NCBI GenBank assembly: GCA_001829455.1
Contig: MIBH01000023.1
Coordinates: forward strand, 92,584 to 145,848
Reading direction: 5' to 3'
DNA length: 53,265 nucleotides
Source of the DNA: Spirochaetes bacterium RBG_13_51_14
Lineage (GTDB): Bacteria; Spirochaetota; UBA4802; UBA5550
Within the stretch, counting starts at the first letter, position 1, and each line of letters opens with the position of its first letter. Both the position numbers and the translations under genes were made by a program. Below, one piece after another: positions 16,950-25,198 of the stretch. A model generated the notes under the pieces. It worked only from the letters and a program-made list of their open reading frames with translations. It ran no database searches and was not told the origin of the DNA.

Positions 16950-18692
16950 TTATTCAACGATTGCTTTTTTACTCATTTTCCGATATTTCTCCGGGGTCGT
17001 TCCCATGAATTTCGGGAAAATTCGGTTGAAAGTCCTCAGGCTTTCGAACCCGACAGAAAATGCTATATTGATAATGGTGTCATCGGTTTCAGTTAACTTT
17101 TTCGCGGCGTCCCTGACGCGGAGTTCATAGATATAATCGCCCAGCTTTTGACTGGTATAGCTTTTGAACAGCTTCCCGAGGTTATCCGGATGCACGTCAA
17201 TGGATGCGGCCAGTCCCTCCCGCGATAAGTCGGATGTGTAATTTTGCTCTATATACTGTTTTACTTTTATTATCTTTTCCTCTGTTTTCGTGGTTATGGT
17301 AACCGACGGGCTCTTTTTATGAGATTGCGATTCCTTCAGCTGGTCGTTCAGAAGCGCGTTTTCGATAACGAAGTTTTCCAGACTGGTATTCAGATCCTCT
17401 ATCTCGTCCGTCATGCCGATGAACCTTGATACCAGGACCAGAGAAGTGCCGATAAAGAGCATCGCAGCACCGTATGGGAACAGCATGTATTTAAAAAGAA
17501 ATCCCCACTGAACGTCGATGGCCAGGAATTTAACTAAATACACGAAACCGTCATGTATCGCGGTAATGACCACAGTGACGCCAAAGAAAGCGAACAGCTT
17601 TGCATAAGGCCTCTTTTTATAAAGAGCGGAAAAATTACAGGACAAATTATACACGCCGATACCGGTTGTCACTAGGATCAATAAAACACCGTGCACCCTC
17701 AGCCATGTAATATTGGTAAACACCAACGCCATAAAAACGACAGCGGCGAGGTAAAGCCAGAGCGCTTGCTCAATTAGCGTTCTTCTTAAGTCGTATATTC
17801 GGTGAAGAAATATCGGATGCATCACGTTCAACCCGGCCCACCCTATCCCCAGGATCTTGAACCGGTTCAGGTTGTTGCCGTAAATGTTCCAGTAGTTGCA
17901 CAGCTCCAGGATGATGACGAGACCGAACGCGAGCTGAAGGCAGTAGAAGAGGTATTCCGGCGACGACCGGCGTCTGATAAAAAAGAAGAAAAATATGATG
18001 AAAAGGGGCATGCCGGCCGCGATGATGATGTAGTTGACCATTATGAGCAGAAAATTATCGAACGTCCTGCTGTCCTGCCAGTCCTTTATGTCAGTGAGCG
18101 CGAGAGTGCCCAGCACTTCGCAGAACAGGTAGTACCATATCCGTACGGCGATGACGTTCTTCCCGCCGGGCCGTACCAGCGACGCCGGAACCTCGTAATA
18201 CCGGGGATGATTCCACATGGAGAACTCATGCGGGGGAAACGAGCCCGTGCCGCCGATTTTCACGCCGTTGAAATACGTCTCATCGGCGTTGCCGATCCTG
18301 CCCAGGATCAGGCCGATGTCCTGCTTCGGGATGACACGGTCAAGGTAAATCGTCCTCCTGATCCAGAGGATTCCCGTGATGCTTCCGGCTTTATTCTCGG
18401 CGTACCGCATCATGCTGGACGGCAGCCGGACCGTGTCCCACGATGAGTCATCATAGTCCGCCCCGGCGTAGCGTTCGTCATCGCTGACCTGTATTTTCCA
18501 GGGGCCGGCAAGAGAGGTGCGATTACCCTCAGAGGTAGCTGCATCATGCGCGCATACGCCTACGAACAGCATCATGCCCAATGTCATCAATATTACCACC
18601 AGCGCCATGCTGTATTTGAATACAGTCTGCCTGTTTAATGAATTAATTAACACTCTTATGTAACCCGAAATCTCCGAGATCTGGAAACTCAT
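16950..18692 (-). CDS. Membrane-bound AraC-family regulator with 7TM sensor
   Basis: 580 residues. A leader helix (about 27-48) is followed by an extracytoplasmic jelly-roll resembling a galactose-binding/beta-galactosidase-type domain (about 55-205; L-A-G-P-W-K-I, D-D-S-S-W-D-T-V-R-L-P). Then about seven transmembrane helices (about 215-425, 7TMR-DISM-like), a coiled linker (about 430-475) and a C-terminal AraC/XylS HTH pair (about 480-575; L-S-R-E-G-L-A-A, F-S-V-G-F-E-S-L-R-T-F-N-R-I-F). It probably senses a ligand outside and binds DNA while membrane-anchored. No obvious target gene lies next to it. Confidence 0.88.
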   Translation of the reverse strand: MSFQISEISGYIRVLINSLNRQTVFKYSMALVVILMTLGMMLFVGVCAHDAATSEGNRTSLAGPWKIQVSDDERYAGADYDDSSWDTVRLPSSMMRYAENKAGSITGILWIRRTIYLDRVIPKQDIGLILGRIGNADETYFNGVKIGGTGSFPPHEFSMWNHPRYYEVPASLVRPGGKNVIAVRIWYYLFCEVLGTLALTDIKDWQDSRTFDNFLLIMVNYIIIAAGMPLFIIFFFFFIRRRSSPEYLFYCLQLAFGLVIILELCNYWNIYGNNLNRFKILGIGWAGLNVMHPIFLHRIYDLRRTLIEQALWLYLAAVVFMALVFTNITWLRVHGVLLILVTTGIGVYNLSCNFSALYKKRPYAKLFAFFGVTVVITAIHDGFVYLVKFLAIDVQWGFLFKYMLFPYGAAMLFIGTSLVLVSRFIGMTDEIEDLNTSLENFVIENALLNDQLKESQSHKKSPSVTITTKTEEKIIKVKQYIEQNYTSDLSREGLAASIDVHPDNLGKLFKSYTSQKLGDYIYELRVRDAAKKLTETDDTIINIAFSVGFESLRTFNRIFPKFMGTTPEKYRKMSKKAIVE

Positions 18693-18805
18693 GCGATATT
18701 ATTTATTTAGATGTGGCTTTTCCATATAATTATCGATCATGTTTGATGCCGGGAGGCGAAAAAAATCATTATTTTGATAGAATACTGGTCTGGCTCCAGG
18801 ATTTG

Positions 18806-18897
18806 CTCTGACACCTGGATTTTGCTCTGACCCCGGGATGTAAATATAGGCGACATTGTTAAACTTCACCTTAATCTAATAAAATTACTCTGACCCC
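18806..18897. repeat. CTCTGACCCC-type repeat cluster (transposon-end remnant)
   Basis: CTCTGACACC (18806-18815), CTCTGACCCC (18825-18834) and again CTCTGACCCC (18888-18897) occur within 92 bases. The same doublet occurs at 29638-29669. Its complement GGGGTCAGAG is, from memory, common at the borders of REP-associated (Y1) transposase genes. No transposase ORF remains here. The rest of the 18693-19234 gap is AT-rich and holds only the hairpin at 18990. Confidence 0.45.
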
Positions 18898-18989
18898 AAT
18901 ATTTTATCCAACTCCATTGTCATAAGATATGTGTTTAAATAATTATATACAAATAAATATCTATGTCTATTACACTCCGTTAATACCTC

Positions 18990-19020
18990 AAAAAAAATCC
19001 CGCACGTGTGGATTTTTTTT
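18990..19020. terminator. Bidirectional intrinsic terminator-like hairpin with no gene in front
   Basis: A perfect stem AAAAAAAATCC/GGATTTTTTTT encloses CGCACGTGT, giving a T run on both strands. It sits between two divergent genes, so it ends neither of them. It may terminate a small RNA or be left from a lost gene. Confidence 0.7.
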
Positions 19021-19234
19021 ATTGACGATTGAGTAGAAAAATAATACATTAAATCTGGTTTTATTTTATAATTTTATATTTCTATTTCTACTCTTTGAAT
19101 ACATAGCGTTGGCTCGCGGATTTGTGCAATAATCAGGCGAATCAGCTTCCGGCATGCAAGGTAACGCGTTCGCAATATTCGGAAATATTTAATTCCTTCA
19201 TGAAAAGCTGATTCTATGCAAGGGGGTCTCGCAT

Positions 19235-21802
19235 ATGATTAACAAATCCTGGCCGATAATTGTATTCGTCGTTTTCAACCTCATCGTGAGCTGCAGGGAC
19301 GGACTGGAGTCGAATTCTGCTACCCCGGCGTCGCTCCTTAAAGTCAACACCACACCGCCGGCTCCTGACACAACCCCTCCAACGGTCGTTTCCTGGTCAC
19401 CCACGGGCGGAGGAGTATCGCTCACGCCCACCATCAGGGTCCGCTTCAGCGAGCCAATGGATCCATTGACTATCGATTCCTCTACTTTCTTACTAACAGA
19501 TGAATTATCTATGCCGATTACTGGTACGATCAGTTATATTTCTATAACCAGGACCGCGCAATTCGTGCCGGATTCTCAGCTGTCGTATTATAGCGATTAT
19601 ACCGCACAGGTGACCATGGGCGTCACCGACGTTGCCGGAAACACTCTGGATCAAAATTATACATGGACGTTCACCACCGTGGCTCAGGGTACTGTAGGAG
19701 CGCCATCTTTCTCACCGACACCCCCCTATACTGAAGTAGGCGCTCTGGATGTGACTCTGGACGGCGATACGGGGTCGACCATTATCTATACGATAGGTAC
19801 GATCGTTACACCACCCCCGGACCCCGATCCTCTAACTCCTATCGGCACAACCTGCCCGCCGGGAACCATCATTACCCTTACCTCAAACACGACCATCAAG
19901 GCTCTGGCCTTCAGAGACGGGTGGGTAAACTCGGCAATCATGACCGGCGTGTATACCCTGAAGGCGCCCCAGCCAACCATAAGCCCGACTACATCTGTTA
20001 CCTATGCTCCTGGATTGACCGTCACGATCGATGACCCCGGATACTCCATACGGTACAGGATTAATGGCGGCACGGAGATTGATACATCACCTCCTGCTTC
20101 ATTCATCATCAATACAAGCTCATCGATCACGGCATATGCATATATCCCAGGTATGGATGACTCCGATATCACGACCGCAACATATGCCATCGACGGAACC
20201 GGGCCGATAGTAGTCCTCCCGACAACGCCGGCTGATGATGCCTATTCCGTGAACACGGGGTCACCAATCGTAATAACCTTCAACGAGGAGATTGATTCAG
20301 GTACGGTTTACGTCAATACGGCAAATAACTCATGCAGCGTCGGAACCATACAGGTATCATGGGACAACTTCAACAACAATACCTGCGCAAAATTCAACAA
20401 CGGCGTTTCCCCAGACGTAACAAAGACCATCTTTACCATAAATCCTTCCTCAGGCGAACTTGATTTCGGCACGTTCTATAAAATAAAGGTAACCACCGGC
20501 GTGAAAGACGCATACGGCAACAGCATGGCGACAGAATACGCAATGACCAATGGATTTCTGACCGATACCATGGGCGTCCCTGACGCATCGTTCGACAGCG
20601 ACGGCGTTGCGACAACAGCCCTCCTGGGCACCGATTACGGCAGGGCCATAACGGTTCAACCCAACAACAGGATAGTCGTTGCCGGCGAAACAGGTACCTA
20701 TTACGGACTGGTGCGATATCTTCCTGATGGCTCCCTCGACACAGGTGAATTTCAAAGTCCGAACGGCATATTCACCGACGATTTTGGGGGAACAAGTATA
20801 TGCACATCCGTCGGCATCCTGCCCGCCAATGGCACAATCGTTGTTGCAGGCCACTGGTATAACGGGACAGACTTCAACTTTGGATTGGCTGGATACAAGA
20901 TGATCGATGGATATCTTGACTCGATGTTGAATAAAAAATCCTATGATCTAAGATTAACCGGCAATGACGATCAGGCCTACGCGCTTGCCGTCGATGCTAT
21001 GGAAAGATTTGTGGTTGTCGGATCATCGAGCAATGGCTCCAACGACGAATTTGCCGTCACCCGTTTCATGCCGGATGGAACCTTTGATGGAAGCTTCAAC
21101 GGCGGAAAAATCTTTGAACAGTTTGCTCCAGCCGTAAATAATGTGGCTCATGCGGTTGCGATAGATCCCGGTGTTAATCCTTCAGACCCGATGGATGACA
21201 GAATTATAACTGCAGGCTGGTTCGGCTTCCTTGCAAATCAAAACAGGTTTGCGATTGCCTGTTATGATAATAACGGCAATCTTGATACATCATTCAACGG
21301 AACCGGCAAAAGATCAGAAAACTTCGGCTTTGGCGGCAACGACGAAGCATATGCCGTGGCGGTACAGAGCGACCACAAGATTATTGTCGCAGGCAACACA
21401 GAAACCGCCCCGCTGTCAAGCATCTATGACTTCGCCCTGGTGAGGTATAACACAGATGGATCCATTGATACATCATTCAACGGAGGAAAAGTCACGCTCG
21501 ATATCGGCGGCTACGACCGATTGACCGCCATCGCAATTCAGCGGGACGGCAAAATTGTGGTTGCCGGTTATACCGACACCGGAACGAATCCCAATAACAT
21601 AGTGCTTGTCCGGTTGAACTCAGACGGAACACTTGACTCCAGCTTCGGCCCGCCTACTTTCACCGGCATAATCATCACCGATCTCACGGCCCAACCCGAT
21701 ATTGGCACTGCCATGGTGCTGCAGCCCAACGGAAGGATCGTGATCGCCGGCGCCACCAATAACGGCGGAGACTGGGACTATCTTGTAATGAGGTATAAAT
21801 AA
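19235..21802 (+). CDS. Surface lipoprotein with Ig-like, chitobiase-C-like and delta-60 repeats
   Basis: 855 residues from an ATG with AAGGGGGT upstream. Lipobox L-I-V-S-C20; a Pro/Thr linker; a bacterial Ig-like (SbsA/Big_5) domain (about 45-150; F-S-E-P-M-D); two chitobiase C-terminal-like domains (about 153-325); a second Big_5 domain (about 328-448; F-N-E-E-I-D); and C-terminal delta-60 repeats (about 450-855) recognised by D-x-S-F-N-G-x-G, A-I-A-I-Q-x-D-G-K-I-V-V-A-G and V-R-Y-N-x-D-G-S-L-D. Delta-60 repeats form a beta-propeller-like array. Probably an exposed outer-membrane lipoprotein; binding partner unknown. Monocistronic. Confidence 0.85.
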   Translation: MINKSWPIIVFVVFNLIVSCRDGLESNSATPASLLKVNTTPPAPDTTPPTVVSWSPTGGGVSLTPTIRVRFSEPMDPLTIDSSTFLLTDELSMPITGTISYISITRTAQFVPDSQLSYYSDYTAQVTMGVTDVAGNTLDQNYTWTFTTVAQGTVGAPSFSPTPPYTEVGALDVTLDGDTGSTIIYTIGTIVTPPPDPDPLTPIGTTCPPGTIITLTSNTTIKALAFRDGWVNSAIMTGVYTLKAPQPTISPTTSVTYAPGLTVTIDDPGYSIRYRINGGTEIDTSPPASFIINTSSSITAYAYIPGMDDSDITTATYAIDGTGPIVVLPTTPADDAYSVNTGSPIVITFNEEIDSGTVYVNTANNSCSVGTIQVSWDNFNNNTCAKFNNGVSPDVTKTIFTINPSSGELDFGTFYKIKVTTGVKDAYGNSMATEYAMTNGFLTDTMGVPDASFDSDGVATTALLGTDYGRAITVQPNNRIVVAGETGTYYGLVRYLPDGSLDTGEFQSPNGIFTDDFGGTSICTSVGILPANGTIVVAGHWYNGTDFNFGLAGYKMIDGYLDSMLNKKSYDLRLTGNDDQAYALAVDAMERFVVVGSSSNGSNDEFAVTRFMPDGTFDGSFNGGKIFEQFAPAVNNVAHAVAIDPGVNPSDPMDDRIITAGWFGFLANQNRFAIACYDNNGNLDTSFNGTGKRSENFGFGGNDEAYAVAVQSDHKIIVAGNTETAPLSSIYDFALVRYNTDGSIDTSFNGGKVTLDIGGYDRLTAIAIQRDGKIVVAGYTDTGTNPNNIVLVRLNSDGTLDSSFGPPTFTGIIITDLTAQPDIGTAMVLQPNGRIVIAGATNNGGDWDYLVMRYK

Positions 21803-22038
21803 TAGATCAACATCAATAACTATTGCATAAAAGCCAAAGCCTCTCATACATACATGTTAATGCCACCGCTGCCGGGCAAACCCCAAGACCCCCACCCGGT
21901 AGCGACGGCACTATTTTTTTCTGCGTGCACTCTGATCAATATCAGACAGTTCTCTATCAAACAATCCGCCTCACCCCCCTGTCTTTTTGATTGACACAAT
22001 AGCGACGATGTAATATACTCCGTGCAAAGGAGAACGAC

Positions 22039-22542
22039 ATGGACCTCTCGAAACTCGAACGGCTCAACATCGTCCTCGTGTGCGGTCTGTACGGCTCGGG
22101 CAAGAACGAATTCGCGGCCAAGTATTTCCTGGACAAAGACCGGAGCCGCGTCAGCCGCTCCGACATCAGGAAGGCTATGTACGAGATGATCCATTTCGGC
22201 GACCGGTGGGAGGCCAACCGTTTCACCGAGGAGAATGACGCCCTGGTCAAGCACATCGAGCGGAAGGTCGTGGAACACTTCCTTCAGCTCAAAAAAAACA
22301 TCCTGATCATCAACACCTTCGCAACGAAGAAGTCCCGCAAGAGCATCGTGGATATCGCGCGGCAGTTGAAAAGGACCATCGGCGCGATATATCTGCAGAG
22401 GCCGCTGGAGCAGTGCCTGGAGCGCAACAAGCAGAGCGCCGTGGTTGTGCCCCCGGAGGTGATATACAGCCTCTCCCACAGGATCGAGCTCCCGGAGAAA
22501 AGCGAGGGCTTTGACGAGGTGATGATCCTCGCCTATAAATAG
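22039..22542 (+). CDS. Small P-loop kinase-like protein
   Basis: 167 residues from an ATG preceded by AAAGGAGA. Walker A G-L-Y-G-S-G-K-N (about 16-23) follows a hydrophobic beta strand; next S-R-S-D-I-R-K-A-M-Y and a strand I-L-I-I-N-T-F-A-T likely to be the Walker B region, then a C-terminal R-P-L-E-Q-C-L-E-R-N. This pattern is that of the polynucleotide-kinase/zeta-toxin/gluconate-kinase-like AAA_33 group. Substrate unknown. It stands alone on the plus strand; the 21803-22038 spacer shows nothing else clear. Confidence 0.75.
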   Translation: MDLSKLERLNIVLVCGLYGSGKNEFAAKYFLDKDRSRVSRSDIRKAMYEMIHFGDRWEANRFTEENDALVKHIERKVVEHFLQLKKNILIINTFATKKSRKSIVDIARQLKRTIGAIYLQRPLEQCLERNKQSAVVVPPEVIYSLSHRIELPEKSEGFDEVMILAYK

Positions 22543-22567
22543 CCATCCGCAAGGTCAGGAACCGGGA

Positions 22568-23467
22568 TTATATAACCAGACCCCTCCCCTTTCTCCGTAT
22601 CAGGCCTTCTTTGATTAGTTCTTCGATTATCGGATACAGCTCATCGGCAGGTACGCCGGCGCGCAGCGCGAGCCGCCTCAGGGTGACCCCGGGGCCGGCC
22701 AGGACGGTCCGTAGTACGAGCCCCCTAAGCTGGCGCCGCGACCCCTCGAAGGGCGCCTGCTTCTGATGGTGGGCGCTCTTCCTCGACGGGTTGGGATGCC
22801 GCTTCTTGAGCATGGCGCCGTAGTCCATGAGCGCCGAGTACCAGAGACGGGGCTCCTCGCCGTCGAGCGACGCCTCGACCAGGGGGAGGATATCCCTGTC
22901 GCTGACTTTTTTCCGGTCAGGGAAGAAGAAATGAATGAACACGGATCGGATATTCGTCTCGATGAACGCCACCGGCCTGTTGAAGGCGAAGGCGCAGATG
23001 GAGGCGGCCGTCGCACTGCCGATGCCGGGGAGAAGAGCGAGCTCCTCCGGCGTGTCCGGTATGCTGCCGCCGTGCTCTGACACCACGCGTTTCGTCAGCT
23101 CGTGCAGATAGCGGGCGCGGCGGTTGTATCCCATGCCCTGCCACACCCCGAGCACCCGGTAGAGTGGGGCCTCGGCCAGGGCCTCCACCGTTGGAAAGGC
23201 GCTCACAAACTCCGGATATTTTTGCGCAACGCGGCCCGTCTGCGTCTGCTGGAGCATTACCTCGGAAACCAGGATATGGTAGGGGTCGGCAGTGCGTCGC
23301 CAGGGAAAATCGCGTTTGAATTCGCGGTAATGGCCGTATATTATGGAACGGAATCTTCTCACGGCAGCGGTACCGGTCCGGTTCCGTTTCCCGGCAACGT
23401 AGCGGCCGCGGAAATCGCGGACGACCGCGTCGTCGCGGTCGGTTCCGGAGTCGCGGGACTGCTTCAC
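22568..23467 (-). CDS. MutY-like HhH-GPD DNA glycosylase without iron-sulfur cluster
   Basis: 299 residues from a GTG that overlaps the upstream stop (GTGA). MutY features: F-P-W-R, catalytic Glu69 in V-S-E-V-M-L-Q-Q-T-Q-T, the W-Q-G-M-G-Y-N-R-R-A-R block and HhH L-L-P-G-I-G-S-A-T-A. Where MutY has L-D-G-N this protein has I-E170-T-N, so the second catalytic acid is Glu. After D-Y-G-A-M there is no C-x6-C-x2-C-x5-C loop; instead come a basic stretch and a winged-helix-like C-terminus (about 245-299), with no NUDIX-like domain. Probably an adenine- or mismatch-specific glycosylase of the cluster-lacking subfamily. Confidence 0.85.
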   Translation of the reverse strand: MKQSRDSGTDRDDAVVRDFRGRYVAGKRNRTGTAAVRRFRSIIYGHYREFKRDFPWRRTADPYHILVSEVMLQQTQTGRVAQKYPEFVSAFPTVEALAEAPLYRVLGVWQGMGYNRRARYLHELTKRVVSEHGGSIPDTPEELALLPGIGSATAASICAFAFNRPVAFIETNIRSVFIHFFFPDRKKVSDRDILPLVEASLDGEEPRLWYSALMDYGAMLKKRHPNPSRKSAHHQKQAPFEGSRRQLRGLVLRTVLAGPGVTLRRLALRAGVPADELYPIIEELIKEGLIRRKGRGLVI

Positions 23468-24459
23468 AGCCGGACCCCGGCCCGTATCAGCGCCGACCTG
23501 GAAAAGAGCGTAAAGGTGCTCTCAATGTCGCGCTTGCCGGTGATCACATCGTGGATCATGTCCACGGCGCGCTCCACGATAAGGTCGGCGTATGCCCTGC
23601 CCAGTACCTTCGAGCTCTTCCGGGGGAACCCCGCATGAACCGGCACGGGCCCGTCCGGCAGCACGAACATGTTTATCATTTCTCCCATGAAGTAATAAAA
23701 GAGCCGCGTCTTTTCAGGGTCTTTTCGATAGGAGGGGAATACCAGCACCAGCCGCGCCAGCTGGTTAAAGAAAGAACGGACGGCCCGGTTTACCAGCCGG
23801 TTTGACGTTCCAAAGGTATTATCGGGCAATTTGCCATAGTCCTTTTTTATAAGCTCGGGCATAAACAGCAGGCCCAGGGACGTCTCCAGGGCGCCGGCGT
23901 GGACATCGGAGGGAAGGAGCGTGTCTATAATTTCAGGCGCGACGATGCCGCGCAGCCGCTCCTTGAGATCCTCGGTGATATCCCCCAGCATGACGTACAG
24001 GATGACGTCGCCGGTGGGCGTGAACATCTGCACGTCACGGTGCCTTCTCATCACCGCACGGCAGGCCAGTTCGAGAGCTGCGTCATGGCGCGGCCCGCCA
24101 TGCGCGCTCAGGAGCGCGATATGCCTGAATCCGTGCCGCGCCAGGGAACAGCCGTAATCGGTCATGAGTCCCTTCAGAATCCTCGGGCGGATTTCAATCG
24201 ACCCGGGCAGGGGGAGCGTATCGGAACCGACGGGGAGCGTCGGGGAGATAACCGCGTCCCAGCCGGGAAGCCTCGTGCGGATCGATTTGGCTGCCCGTTT
24301 GAGCAGGGACTCCACGGTGAAATAATCGGTCTTGAGGGGCATATGGGTTCCATGGACCTCCACCGGGCTCACGCCCTGAAGGATGAGGGTGCGGTCGCGG
24401 TCCAGGGCGTTAAACTCGGGATAGGTCATATCGGACATGTTGTATATGTTTCCTGCCAT
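23464..24459 (-). CDS. Creatininase-family amidohydrolase
   Basis: 331 residues. Metal-binding and catalytic motifs of the creatininase/MftE/ArfB family are present: G-V-S-P-V-E-V-H-G-T-H-M-P-L-K-T-D near residue 30-45, S-A-H-G-G-P (about 120-125, where Asn often follows GG) and D-V-H-A-G-A-L-E-T-S (about 190-200). Enzymes of this family cleave cyclic or linear amide bonds in creatinine or cofactor precursors; the substrate here is unknown. The MutY-like gene overlaps its stop codon by four bases. Confidence 0.85.
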   Translation of the reverse strand: MAGNIYNMSDMTYPEFNALDRDRTLILQGVSPVEVHGTHMPLKTDYFTVESLLKRAAKSIRTRLPGWDAVISPTLPVGSDTLPLPGSIEIRPRILKGLMTDYGCSLARHGFRHIALLSAHGGPRHDAALELACRAVMRRHRDVQMFTPTGDVILYVMLGDITEDLKERLRGIVAPEIIDTLLPSDVHAGALETSLGLLFMPELIKKDYGKLPDNTFGTSNRLVNRAVRSFFNQLARLVLVFPSYRKDPEKTRLFYYFMGEMINMFVLPDGPVPVHAGFPRKSSKVLGRAYADLIVERAVDMIHDVITGKRDIESTFTLFSRSALIRAGVRL

Positions 24460-24547
24460 TGATATGTCTCCTATTAATATTTATGGCCTCGCTGTACTTT
24501 GTCCCGTATTTTTCATATCGAGAGCAGATTGAAGCCGAATCGGGCAT

Positions 24548-24567
24548 ACCGATAGACAGTTATCGGT
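24548..24567. promoter_or_regulatory. Palindromic operator-like site 1 upstream of the creatininase gene
   Basis: ACCGATA and TATCGGT arms separated by GACAGT. A second, tighter palindrome with the same half-sites lies at 24614-24629. Both lie 90-170 bases upstream of the ATG at 24459, in the 24460-24734 spacer that otherwise shows nothing. The binding protein is unknown. Confidence 0.4.
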
Positions 24568-24613
24568 CGTTCTATAACCCCCGAACAAACTGACAGGCTG
24601 AAATCAAATAATT

Positions 24614-24629
24614 ACCGATAACTATCGGA
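24614..24629. promoter_or_regulatory. Palindromic operator-like site 2 upstream of the creatininase gene
   Basis: ACCGATA-AC-TATCGGA, the same half-site CCGATA/TATCGG as at 24548-24567 but with a 2-base spacer. Confidence 0.4.
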
Positions 24630-24734
24630 AAAACGGCTTTTTGCCAATCCCCGGCGCTGGAATGACTCTTCCTTGCCGCGCCATGCCTATTGTCCGCGCA
24701 TTATTCCATGGGTAATAAAAAAAACCACTATTTT

Positions 24735-25178
24735 TTAGATAAACAGCCTGATTATCCATGCCACGAAATAGGCGCCGGCAATGAGCAGCGCCGGCATTGA
24801 AGCGAAGAACAGGGCCACTTCAATCGGATGAATTACCGACTTATGCAGCACTTTTTTTCCAAAAAAATTGTAATGGTAGTTTTCCGGCATCTGCGCCCGG
24901 CAGTACACTCTCACGAAGATCATTATCTGGAGCGCGAGCATGATCGCCATGACCGCCCCGGATATGAACCAGACGAGCAATGAGACTCTTATTTTCTGTA
25001 ATTGCTCCGGACTGCGGATTGCGATTATAATAATGATGGCTGCGGTGAAGATATTGATAACCGCGGTATTGATAAATCTCCGCAGATTTGTTTCGTCACG
25101 CGCACTGACATATTTTATGAGATAGTATAAATGAAAGAAAATCGAGATTGATAGGACTGATAAGAGGCCGATAAGCAT
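24735..25178 (-). CDS. Small four-helix membrane protein, unknown
   Basis: 147 residues from the ATG at 25178, which has GGGGAAG upstream. Four hydrophobic helices (about 3-24, 37-53, 66-90 and 120-145) are joined by short polar loops, with a His/Lys-rich loop H-Y-N-F-F-G-K-K between the third and fourth. Not recognised. It begins 20 bases after the esterase gene on the same strand, so it is likely the last gene of that transcript. Confidence 0.65.
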   Translation of the reverse strand: MLIGLLSVLSISIFFHLYYLIKYVSARDETNLRRFINTAVINIFTAAIIIIIAIRSPEQLQKIRVSLLVWFISGAVMAIMLALQIMIFVRVYCRAQMPENYHYNFFGKKVLHKSVIHPIEVALFFASMPALLIAGAYFVAWIIRLFI

Positions 25179-25198
25179 CAACGAGCTTCCCCATTATC

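Noticed and set aside
21844-22479. 211-codon open frame on the minus strand over the P-loop gene
   Set aside because: It is the antisense of the plus-strand gene, which has a good ribosome site and a Walker A motif.
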